Part shown: one piece after another, positions 42,916 through 51,541 of the stretch | Numbering within the stretch: position 1 is the stretch's first letter | How the letters are laid out: every line of letters begins with the position of its first letter | Assembly: GCA_019637095.1 (NCBI GenBank) | Contig: JAHBWG010000008.1 | Span: 1-64,000 of the forward strand | Direction: 5' to 3' | Length of the DNA stretch: 64,000 nt | Source of the DNA: Sandaracinaceae bacterium | Lineage (GTDB): Bacteria; Myxococcota_A; Polyangia; Polyangiales; Sandaracinaceae | Notes under the pieces: generated by a model | Databases searched by the model: none | The model's input: only the letters and a program-made list of their open reading frames with translations | What the model was told of the DNA's origin: nothing | Translations under genes and position numbers: made by a program

Positions 42916-44334
42916 GTGAGGACCATCCACTTCATCTCCCTCGGCTGCCCGAAGAACCGGGTGGACACCGAGGTGATGCTCGGCGTCTCGGACGAGCGCG
43001 GCTTCGCTCTCGTCGAGCGGCCCGAGGACGCGCAGGTCATCGTCATCAACACCTGCGGGTTCATCGACGCGGCCAAGGAGGAGTCGGTCAACACCATCCT
43101 CGAGATGGGCGCGCTGCGCGAGAGCGGCTCGTGCGAGAAGCTCGTCGTCGCCGGGTGCCTCTCGCAGCGCTACCCCGAAGAGCTCGCCCGCGAGATGCCC
43201 GAGGTCGACCACTTCCTCGGCTCGAGCGACATGCTCAAGCTCGCGGACGTGCTCGCGGAGGGGGCGCCGCGCATGCTCGTCGGCAACCCCGCCGAGCACA
43301 CGATGCGCGCGACCGACCCGCGCCGGCTCAGCCAGGGCGCGCACAGCGCCTACGTGAAGATCGCCGAAGGGTGCAATCGAAGTTGCGCCTTCTGCACCAT
43401 CCCGAGCTTCCGCGGCAAGCAGCGCTCGCGCCCGATCGGCGACGTCGTCGACGAGGTGCGCCGGCTCGTCGACCAGGGCGCCGTGGAGATCAACCTGATC
43501 TCGCAGGACACGATCGCGTACGGGCGCGACCGGGCGGACGACGCGGACCTGACCCGGCTCGTGGAGCGCATCGCGGACGTCGAGGGGCTGCGGTGGCTGC
43601 GCCTGTTCTACCTCTATCCCGAGACGCTGAAGGACGGCCTCTACACGCTGCTCGCGGAGCACCCGCGCGTCCTGCCGTACGTGGACATGCCGCTCCAGCA
43701 CGCGAGCGACGCGATGCTGCGGCGGATGAAGCGCGGTCACGGCGGCGCGCGGCTGCGGCGCGTAGTGGAGCGCCTGCGCGATCGCGTGCCCGACCTCGTG
43801 TTCCGCACCGCGTTCATCGTCGGACACCCGGGCGAGACGGAGGCGGACTTCGAGGAGCTGCTCGACTTCGTGCGCTGGGCGCGCTTCGACCGCGTCGGCG
43901 TGTTCCGCTACTCGGTCGAGGAGGGCACCGCGAGCGGCGCGATGGGCGGGCTCGTCGAGCCGAAGGTGATCGCGTCGCGGCACCGGCGCCTCATGGCGGC
44001 GCAGCGCCCGATCAGCCGCGAGCGGATGCAGGCGATGCTCGGCGCGAGCGTCGAGGTGCTCGTCGAGGGCGTGAGCGAGGAGAGCGACCTGTTGCTCCAA
44101 GGCCGCTGGTGGGGCCAGGCCCCGGAGGTCGACGGGCACGTGCTGCTCGCGAACGGCTCCGCGCGGCCCGGCGAGCTGCGGCAGGCCTACGTGACGCACG
44201 CCGCCGACTACGATCTCGTCGCCGATCTGTACGCGCCCGACGGCTCGCTGCCCGAGCCGCCCCCCGGCGCGGAGGACCGGCCGCCGGCGCGGCGCGCCGA
44301 GGCGGCGCCGAAGATGCGACTCCGAGTCGTATAG
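42916..44334 (+). CDS. rimO: Ribosomal protein S12 methylthiotransferase RimO
   Basis: The product has 472 residues from GTG 42916. The N-terminal UPF0004 domain has the three cluster Cys (LGCPKNRVD, NTCGF, AGCLSQ). The radical SAM motif is CNRSCAFC, followed by IPSFRGKQRSRP, a RimO hallmark. YVDMPLQHASDAML and GHPGETEADF follow, and the C-terminal part forms the TRAM domain. RimO adds a methylthio group to an Asp of ribosomal protein S12. The protein is complete and somewhat long at the C-terminus. Confidence 0.96.
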   Translation: MRTIHFISLGCPKNRVDTEVMLGVSDERGFALVERPEDAQVIVINTCGFIDAAKEESVNTILEMGALRESGSCEKLVVAGCLSQRYPEELAREMPEVDHFLGSSDMLKLADVLAEGAPRMLVGNPAEHTMRATDPRRLSQGAHSAYVKIAEGCNRSCAFCTIPSFRGKQRSRPIGDVVDEVRRLVDQGAVEINLISQDTIAYGRDRADDADLTRLVERIADVEGLRWLRLFYLYPETLKDGLYTLLAEHPRVLPYVDMPLQHASDAMLRRMKRGHGGARLRRVVERLRDRVPDLVFRTAFIVGHPGETEADFEELLDFVRWARFDRVGVFRYSVEEGTASGAMGGLVEPKVIASRHRRLMAAQRPISRERMQAMLGASVEVLVEGVSEESDLLLQGRWWGQAPEVDGHVLLANGSARPGELRQAYVTHAADYDLVADLYAPDGSLPEPPPGAEDRPPARRAEAAPKMRLRVV

Positions 44335-44432
44335 CATTCTATCGGTAGCATCGCCGATCGCCCTCGGGTCCGCAGAATTCCTGTGATTGCACGGGAGAAC
44401 TGCCGGCATGAGCGCTGCAGAAGGACGTCGTC

Positions 44433-45504
<1,072 letters not shown>

Positions 45505-45512
45505 GCTTGCCG

Positions 45513-45560
45513 AGGGGTGCTTCGCACCCCTGCCCCGCCGCGGCGAAGCCGCCGCGGGGC
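45513..45560. repeat. Two short-loop hairpins, related to the array at 1966
   Basis: An 8-bp stem with loop TTC (45513-45520/45524-45531) is followed at once by a 13-bp stem with one mismatch and loop GAA (45532-45544/45548-45560). About 80 bases further on, the text GGTCTCGATGG occurs, which also occurs just after the hairpin array at 1966-2103. Both loci therefore appear to carry the same type of intergenic element. Confidence 0.65.
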
Positions 45561-45642
45561 GGCCTGGCCTCGACTGGTGCGGTCGGCTGTGTGCGCGCTC
45601 CATCGCGGCCCCTCGGCCGACACGCGTCACGGGCGGGTCTCG

Positions 45643-46362
45643 ATGGCGCGCGCGGCGGTGGCCCGAGGGCACGCGATTGGGGCAGCCTTCGTGGTGGTGA
45701 GGCACGCCGCTCCGTTGGCTCTCGCGCTCGCGCTCTCGAGCGGCTGCGCGCCGGCGTTCCCGAGCTTCGCGGGCGGGCGCACGGTGCCGGTCGGACGCAG
45801 CGACGTGCTCGTCGGCGCCGCGGTCCGGGTGCCGGTCGGCGACCTCGCCGACGCGCCCGCGCTCAGCCAGAGCGCCCCGGGCGGCGTCGCGCCCGCCGTC
45901 GCGGTGCGACACGGGCTCGCGCGTGACGTGGACCTCGGGCTCGAGGCGAGCGGGCTCGCCGCGCGCGCGATGCTCCGCGGACAGCTCGCCACGGGGATGC
46001 TGCGCTTGCTGGCGGGCATCGCGCCGCACCTCGGGCTCGCGCACGAGGGCGGCGGGCTGTGGCGCGGCGGCGCGACGCTGCCGGTCGTGCTGTCGATCGA
46101 TCTCTTCAGCCTCTACGAGGTGTGGATCGGCGCGCGCGTCGCGGTCGAGCACGTCGGCGGGGACGCCGACGGCGTCGGCGTGTCGCTGACGGGGCTGCGC
46201 ACCGGCGGGGTGGTCGGCCTCGGCGTCGGGTTCCGCCGCTTGCTCGTGCTCGTCGAGCTCGGGATCGACCACGAGCTCTGGACCGGCACGGTCGCTGATA
46301 CGTCCATCGAGCGGAGCGGCCTCGTGCTCACGCCCGCGTTCGCGGTGCGGCTACGACTGTGA
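45643..46362 (+). CDS. Hypothetical outer-membrane-like lipoprotein
   Basis: The frame starts at ATG 45643 (GTG 45697 is an alternative that would give a tidier signal). A hydrophobic stretch (PLALALALSSGCAPAF) ends in a lipobox-like SSGC. The mature part has many alternating hydrophobic/polar strands with Gly turns (LLAGIAPHLGLAHEGG, VGLGVGFRRLLVLVELG), as expected for a small beta-barrel or beta-sandwich. It ends in AFAVRLRL, an outer-membrane-like end. Function unknown. Confidence 0.6.
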   Translation: MARAAVARGHAIGAAFVVVRHAAPLALALALSSGCAPAFPSFAGGRTVPVGRSDVLVGAAVRVPVGDLADAPALSQSAPGGVAPAVAVRHGLARDVDLGLEASGLAARAMLRGQLATGMLRLLAGIAPHLGLAHEGGGLWRGGATLPVVLSIDLFSLYEVWIGARVAVEHVGGDADGVGVSLTGLRTGGVVGLGVGFRRLLVLVELGIDHELWTGTVADTSIERSGLVLTPAFAVRLRL

Positions 46363-46479
46363 GACCCGCGCACGCCTCGCGACATCCGGTTCACGTCGCT
46401 CACCGATCATGATAGACATATCTCCTCGCGTCGCCGGTGGCACGCGTCGTGATCGAGGCCTGGGGCGGAGGTGTTGGTG

Positions 46480-47277
46480 ATGACGCGTTCGAGCTTCTCT
46501 TCTTCTCGTTGGGCGGTCCTCGCGGTGGTCGGGGCGCTCGCGCCGCTCAGCATGGGCGCGCGCGGGTGTGGTGCCGTCTCCTCGCGCACGCCGGCGCCGG
46601 ACGTCGACGGCCGCTGGGCCCTCGCCTACGACGACCGCCTCGACGTCACGGTTCGGATCGGCGGCGCGGTCTACGAGGCCACCCTGCCCGCGGCCGGGGG
46701 CACCGTCGAGGTCGAGCACGGCGGTGTGCGGATCCCATTCACGCTCGACTGCGCGCGCCCCGAGATCGTGTGCCCCTCGGAGGCGTGGCCACGCGAGGTG
46801 ACGATCGAGCAGCGCGAGAGCGCGTACCCGCACCGCATGTGGGTGCGGATCCCCGAGCAGGTCTGCATGGGTCGCACGGTGCCGGCCAGCCAGGAAGCAT
46901 GCGGGCCCGACACCTTGAACCCCGACTGCGAGGACGTCTGCGACGGGGAGCTCACCACCACCCTGCACGACCGGTTCGGCGTGATCGACGAGCCGGGGCG
47001 GCGCTTCGACCTCTTGCTCGGCGCGGGGGTCGCGACGAACGGGCTCAACTGCGCGCTGCTCGGCGTCAGCTCGGCGCACGCCGACATCGAGAGCACGGGC
47101 TCGGCGGAGACCGAGGACTGGACGGCGCAGCGCTTCGCGGACGGGGAGGTCGTCGTGGCCTACGGCGGCGGCTGCCTCTGGGCGGCGCGCGACTCCGAGG
47201 ACGAGGAGCTCCGCGCGCTGGTGCTCGGCGCGAGCGTCACGTTCCGCACCGGGTTCACCGGCGCGCGGGCGGAGTGA
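46480..47277 (+). CDS. Hypothetical exported protein, Cys-rich
   Basis: ATG 46480 has GGAGG about 9 bases upstream; GTG 46471 is in the same frame. The product has about 265 residues with an N-terminal signal (RWAVLAVVGALAPLSMGARGC). The mature part is polar and has nine or so Cys residues, several in close pairs (PDCEDVCDGE), implying disulfides. It is probably a periplasmic or lipid-anchored protein. The 3' end converges on the zinc-ribbon membrane protein gene, 7 bases away. Confidence 0.6.
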   Translation: MTRSSFSSSRWAVLAVVGALAPLSMGARGCGAVSSRTPAPDVDGRWALAYDDRLDVTVRIGGAVYEATLPAAGGTVEVEHGGVRIPFTLDCARPEIVCPSEAWPREVTIEQRESAYPHRMWVRIPEQVCMGRTVPASQEACGPDTLNPDCEDVCDGELTTTLHDRFGVIDEPGRRFDLLLGAGVATNGLNCALLGVSSAHADIESTGSAETEDWTAQRFADGEVVVAYGGGCLWAARDSEDEELRALVLGASVTFRTGFTGARAE

Positions 47278-47284
47278 GCGCGCG

Positions 47285-47854
47285 TCAACGACGTTTGCGA
47301 TCGGCCGGGCGACCGCGCGTGACGTCCTGGATCTTCTCGCCGAGGTAGGCGCCGAAGAGCGAGACCATGCCGCCGAGCAGCCCGCCGATCACGTAGGCCG
47401 GCATCGTGAGGCTGAAGCCGCCCCCGAGGTGCTCGGGGGCGGACGGCGTCGTGTAGACGATGTACCAGACGGTCGGCACCACCGCGATGAACGCGCCGGC
47501 GGCCGGCTCGAGGAACGTCTTGCCCGGCGAGACCCAGCCGATCAGCACGCCGCCGACGAGCCAGACCACGAGCGAGATCATCAGCGCGGAGAAGCCCTGC
47601 GGCTCGTACGCGTCGACGAGCAGGGGCAAGAGGGCGAGCGCGATCGCCTGCAGCACCAGGTGCACGACGAGCGCGATCCCCGCCCACACGATGGAGAAGC
47701 GATCGGGCTGCGCCTTCTTGCGCAGCTCCTCCTCCGCGGTGTACGCGCCGGCGAGCTCCTCGAGCTTGGCGCCGCACGAGACGCAACGCTCCGCCTTCGC
47801 GTCGTTCTTGAACCCGCAGACGTGACAGACGATCTGGTCCTTCTCGGCGGCCAT
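47285..47854 (-). CDS. Zinc-ribbon membrane protein
   Basis: The product has 189 residues. Two CxxC knuckles at residues 10-27 (CHVCGFKNDAKAERCVSCG) form a rubredoxin-like zinc ribbon. Four hydrophobic segments follow: about 55-80, 88-108, 116-136 and 148-168. This zinc-ribbon plus four-helix layout is common among uncharacterised bacterial membrane proteins. The start faces that of the GHKL-HExxH gene. Confidence 0.75.
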   Translation of the reverse strand: MAAEKDQIVCHVCGFKNDAKAERCVSCGAKLEELAGAYTAEEELRKKAQPDRFSIVWAGIALVVHLVLQAIALALLPLLVDAYEPQGFSALMISLVVWLVGGVLIGWVSPGKTFLEPAAGAFIAVVPTVWYIVYTTPSAPEHLGGGFSLTMPAYVIGGLLGGMVSLFGAYLGEKIQDVTRGRPADRKRR

Positions 47855-47921
47855 CGAAGCTCCCGTGAGGTCGGGGCATTGTCTCTGGACATGGTCCGCT
47901 CCGCAACCATCCGACAGGCTT

Positions 47922-47927
47922 TATACT
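47922..47927 (+). promoter_or_regulatory. Candidate -10 box for a nearly leaderless GHKL gene
   Basis: TATACT stands 9 bases before GTG 47936. If it is a -10 element, transcription would begin about 6-7 bases after it, almost at the start codon, and the message would be leaderless or nearly so. The -35 region is not clear (TCCGCA is about 17 bases upstream). This element favours GTG 47936 over ATG 47891 as the start. Confidence 0.4.
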
Positions 47928-47935
47928 CGGGGCAG

Positions 47936-49402
47936 GTGGACGAGGCGGATCGGCAGCGCCGGTGGTTCGAGGTCGCCGACGAGGGCTGGCGCCGGCTGAG
48001 CGCCGCCCGCCCGCTCGGACGGCTGCTCCTCGAGGCACTCCAGAACGCGTTCGACGAGGCGGCGCCGCTCGTGACGGTGACGCTCTCGCCCGAGCGCGTC
48101 GTCGTCGAGGACGACGGCCCCGGCGGCATCGTCGACGAGCGGCTCGTCTACACGATCTTCTTGAGCGACAAGCCCGACGACCCGACGCGGCGCGGGCGCA
48201 TGGGCCGCGGGCTCAAGGAGCTGCTCGCGTCGATGGACCGCGCGCGGGTCGAGACGGTGGGCCGCACGGTGACCTTCGACGAGGCGGGCCGCACGATCGA
48301 GGACAACCCGCGCGAGCGCGGGACGCGGCTCGTGCTCGAGCGCGGCTTCGACGACGGCGCGCTGAGCGAGGCGCGCGCGCTGCTCGGCCTGTGCATCCCC
48401 CCGCGGGGCACGCGCCTCTTGATCGACGGGCGCGCGGTGCGCCGGCCGCGCTCGGTGCTCGCGCTGAGCGGCTGCTCGCTCGAGACCGTCGTGGTGGCCG
48501 ACGGCGTCGAGCGCGCCGCGCTCGGGCAGACGACGTTGAGCGTGTTCGCGCCGCGCAAGGGCGAGGCGCCGCACCTCTTCGAGATGGGCCTGCCGATCGA
48601 GCCGTGGAACGTGCCGTGGCACGTCGACGTCGCGCAGCGGGTCCCGCTCAAGGAGGGCCGGGACTCGGTGCCCGATCGCTACAAGCTCGCGGTCAAAGCG
48701 GCGCTGCTCGAGGCGATGATCCACAGCTACCTCGACCGCAGCGACCTGCGCGGCGACTGGGTGCACGACGTGATCGCGGCGTGGCCGCTCTCGAGCTCGC
48801 TGCTCGACGCGTACGTCTCGCGCGTCTTCCCGCGCGGCTCGGTGCTCGGCGGGACGAGCCGCGCCAACGATCGCGCGCGCCAGCTCGGCGCGCACATCAT
48901 CGACGCGGCCGGCATCTCGCACGGCGCGTACGTCTCGCTCGCGCGTGTGCTCGAGACGAGCGACGACTACGTGCGCCGGCGCAGCCGCGAGTTCGGCGGC
49001 GAGGACGTGGAGCCGGACGAGGCGCAGCGGCGCTTCGCCGACGCCGTCCGCTGGATCGCGCGCGCGGCCGCGGGCCGCGTCGTGCGCGTGCGCTTCTTCG
49101 CGCGCGACCCGAGCGACGCGGGGCTGCTCGAGGACGCGGTGACCGACGTCGAGCGCCGCGAGATCGCCTTCAACGTGCGCGGCCCGCTGCGCTTCGAGGA
49201 CATCCTCGAGCCGATGACGCTCGGCGTGGTGCTCCACGAGATCGCGCACCTCGAGACACCCGAGCACGACCACCGGTTCATCGACCGGCTGCAGCACCTC
49301 GCCGGCAAGACCGCGCGCCTGCTCGCGGAGGGCGGGCCCGAGCTCGCCGCGAAGCTGCGCGCGGGTGACCCGGACCGCGGCGGACGCGAGCCGCGCGAAT
49401 GA
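47936..49402 (+). CDS. GHKL (Hsp90-like) ATPase with C-terminal HExxH metalloprotease-like motif
   Basis: The product has about 488 residues from GTG 47936 (ATG 47891 is an alternative). The N-terminal GHKL fold has LLLEALQNAFDEA (Glu and Asn of the N box), VVEDDGPGGI (G1 box) and GRMGRGLKELLAS (G2 box). The middle domain is of mixed type with a conserved-looking PWHVDVAQRVPLKEGRDSVPD. The C-terminus has VVLHEIAHLETPEHDHRFI, an HExxH zinc motif at about H434 with a further His 8 residues on. The pair suggests an ATP-driven switch coupled to proteolysis. I do not know a characterised family with this layout. Confidence 0.8.
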   Translation: MDEADRQRRWFEVADEGWRRLSAARPLGRLLLEALQNAFDEAAPLVTVTLSPERVVVEDDGPGGIVDERLVYTIFLSDKPDDPTRRGRMGRGLKELLASMDRARVETVGRTVTFDEAGRTIEDNPRERGTRLVLERGFDDGALSEARALLGLCIPPRGTRLLIDGRAVRRPRSVLALSGCSLETVVVADGVERAALGQTTLSVFAPRKGEAPHLFEMGLPIEPWNVPWHVDVAQRVPLKEGRDSVPDRYKLAVKAALLEAMIHSYLDRSDLRGDWVHDVIAAWPLSSSLLDAYVSRVFPRGSVLGGTSRANDRARQLGAHIIDAAGISHGAYVSLARVLETSDDYVRRRSREFGGEDVEPDEAQRRFADAVRWIARAAAGRVVRVRFFARDPSDAGLLEDAVTDVERREIAFNVRGPLRFEDILEPMTLGVVLHEIAHLETPEHDHRFIDRLQHLAGKTARLLAEGGPELAAKLRAGDPDRGGREPRE

Positions 49403-49423
49403 GCGGCGCGCACCCCGCGCGGG

Positions 49424-50992
49424 TCACGGGTGCGCGATCACGATCAAGCTCGGCGCGCGCTCGAGCACGACGCGCAGGCACCGTTCGAGGTTGACGGGGT
49501 CGAGCGCGGCGAAGCTCTCGTCGAGGATCCACACGCGCGTGCCCTCTTGCATGAGCGCGCGGGCGAGGAAGAGGCGGCTGCGCTCTCCGTGGCTGAGCTG
49601 CCAGCCCTGCTCGCCGACGACCTGCTCGAAGCCCGCGGGCATGCGATCGAGGACCGAGCCCAGCCCGAGCGCGTCGCAGACCTCGCGCAGCGCCTCGAGG
49701 TCGCCCGGCTCGGGCGGCCAGCCGCGCCCCATCAGGCCGTTGAAGCCGAAGCTCGCCGACAGCACGTGGTTCTCGTGGAACTGCGGGACGGTGACGACGC
49801 GCGCGCGCCACGCCTCCGCGCCGAGGCTGCGCGGGTCGAGGCCGTCGACGAGGGCGAGGCCGTGGGTCGGCTCGCGCAGCCCGCCCAGCAGCGCGGCGAG
49901 GGTGGACTTGCCGCTGCCCGACGCGCCCTCGAGCAGCACGCGGTCCCCGGCGGCGAGGCGCAGCGTGCAGCCCCGCAGGATCGGCTCGGCGCGCTCCGCG
50001 TAGCGGTAGCCGAGCTCGCGCGCCTCGAGCACCGGGCGCTCCGGGTCCGGGGGCGCCGCGGCGAGCAGCACGTCGAGCGCGCCCGCGGGCTCCTCGCGGC
50101 GCGCGGCCTCGAAGAGCGGGCGCACCGGCGCGAGGGCGATCGCCGCGTGCGCGAGCCGCTCGAGGCCGCCGCTCAGCGCGCCGAACGCCTGGCTCGCGAG
50201 CAACACGCCGCCGAGCGCGATCGCCATCGACGTCGCGTCCGAGCCCGCGACGAACGCCGGCGCGAGCGCGAGCACGCCGACGAGCATCCAGGCGCGCGGG
50301 AGCAAGCTCAGGCCGAGCAGCGCGCGGTCGAAGCCGCGGCTCTCTGCCAGGTACCCCTCGACGAACGCGTCCTCCTCCTCGTGCCACTGCGCCGGGGGCT
50401 CCTGCGCGAGCCGCGTGCGGTGACCGACCATGCGCTCGACCAGGTCGTGCGTCATCGCGAGCCGGCGCTCGGTCCACGCGCGCAGCCGCACGTAGAGCGT
50501 GCGCGCGGCGATCGCAGCGACCGCGACGAAGGCCAGGTACGACAGCACGTGCAGCGCGCCGGCGGCGCCCTGGGCGAGCACCCAGCCCGCGAGCGCGAGA
50601 TCGAGGACCGAGAGGCCGGCGGCGATCGAGCCGCCGAGCAGGAGCGAGCCGACCGCGCTCGACTCGAGCACGCGCGCGAGGACGCCGCCCGCGCCCTCGC
50701 GCCGGAACGCGTCGGGCGCGAGGCGCGAGGCGCCGGCGAGGAGCCGCTCCGCGAGCAGGCGGCCCACGGTGATCGCGACGCGGCCCGCCGCCCAGCTCGA
50801 GGCGGCGCTCGCCGGGATGGTGGTCGCGAGCGCGAGCGCCCACGCGAGGAGCCAGCCGGGCTCGAGGGTGCCGCCGAGCGCGCCGCGGCCGAGGAGGGTC
50901 CAGGCGCCGAGCACCGCCGCGAGCCGCGCGGCGTGCGCGGCGAGCAGCACGAACCGGCGCGCACCGCGCCTCCGGACGCGCCGCGACCCCAC
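49424..50992 (-). CDS. ABC transporter permease/ATPase (second peptide exporter subunit)
   Basis: The frame starts at GTG 50992 and gives 522 residues: a membrane domain (about 10-290) and an ATPase with GASGSGKST (Walker A), LSHGERSRL (signature, with His for Gly), VWILDESFAALD (Walker B) and VIAHP (His switch). In sequence it continues the C39-like frame upstream: only TGA 50996-50998 and one codon separate them in the same frame. It is the last gene of the leftward export operon. It probably pairs with the C39-ABC transporter, as in NHLP-type bacteriocin export systems. Confidence 0.85.
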   Translation of the reverse strand: MGSRRVRRRGARRFVLLAAHAARLAAVLGAWTLLGRGALGGTLEPGWLLAWALALATTIPASAASSWAAGRVAITVGRLLAERLLAGASRLAPDAFRREGAGGVLARVLESSAVGSLLLGGSIAAGLSVLDLALAGWVLAQGAAGALHVLSYLAFVAVAAIAARTLYVRLRAWTERRLAMTHDLVERMVGHRTRLAQEPPAQWHEEEDAFVEGYLAESRGFDRALLGLSLLPRAWMLVGVLALAPAFVAGSDATSMAIALGGVLLASQAFGALSGGLERLAHAAIALAPVRPLFEAARREEPAGALDVLLAAAPPDPERPVLEARELGYRYAERAEPILRGCTLRLAAGDRVLLEGASGSGKSTLAALLGGLREPTHGLALVDGLDPRSLGAEAWRARVVTVPQFHENHVLSASFGFNGLMGRGWPPEPGDLEALREVCDALGLGSVLDRMPAGFEQVVGEQGWQLSHGERSRLFLARALMQEGTRVWILDESFAALDPVNLERCLRVVLERAPSLIVIAHP

Positions 50993-50995
50993 TGT

Positions 50996-51541
50996 TCACG
51001 CTCGGCGGCTGTGCGCGCCAGCTGCGAACGGACCGCACGGCGCGTCGCCGTACGACTCGGCGGTCATCGCGCGCAGCGCCGCCGCGCGGCGGCTCGCGGG
51101 CACGCCCGCTTCGTCCAGGAGCGCGCCGAGCCCGCGCGCCTCGAGCCGGCGCGCGAGGGGGGCGCTCAGCGCCTCGACCAGCGCGGCGCGATCCACCGCG
51201 CGCACGTCGCCGTCGGGCCCGAGCACCCGCGCGCGGCGGCCGCCCGCGACGAGCGCGAGGAAGCCCGCGACGGCGCCCGCCTCGTCGCGCAGCGGCACGA
51301 GCGCCGGCCCGACGGAGTCGATCATCGCCTCGAGGTCGCGGTGGCCGCCGGAGATCGCCTCGGCCTCGAGCCCGAGCTCGCGGGCGCTCAGCGCGATCCA
51401 ACGCAGCGGGGGCGCGCCGTCGCGCGGCGCCGCGGTCCGCAGGCCCGGCCGCGCCGGCAGCCCGGCCGCGCGCGCGAGCTCGAGCGTGGCCTCGCCGAGG
51501 CGGCTCGTCGGCCACGCGAGCGCCTCGAGCGACGCGCTCAT
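50996..51541 (-). CDS. Degenerate C39-peptidase-like domain protein
   Basis: The product has 181 residues from ATG 51541. It resembles the C39 fold of bacteriocin exporters (RWIALSARELGLEAEAISGG, ALVPLRDEAGAVAGFLALVAGG). No Cys stands where the catalytic residue should be, and the motif before it is lost, so it is likely to bind a leader and not to cut. It stops at TGA 50996, in frame with the next gene, as though the two were once one transporter of about 705 residues. It overlaps the first C39-ABC gene by 4 bases. Confidence 0.7.
   Translation of the reverse strand: MSASLEALAWPTSRLGEATLELARAAGLPARPGLRTAAPRDGAPPLRWIALSARELGLEAEAISGGHRDLEAMIDSVGPALVPLRDEAGAVAGFLALVAGGRRARVLGPDGDVRAVDRAALVEALSAPLARRLEARGLGALLDEAGVPASRRAAALRAMTAESYGDAPCGPFAAGAHSRRA

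Noticed and set aside
46390-46420. Possible sigma-70 promoter (TTCACG with TAGACA) before the exported Cys-rich protein
   Set aside because: Both boxes are weak, and in this GC-rich background the match is not strong enough to list.
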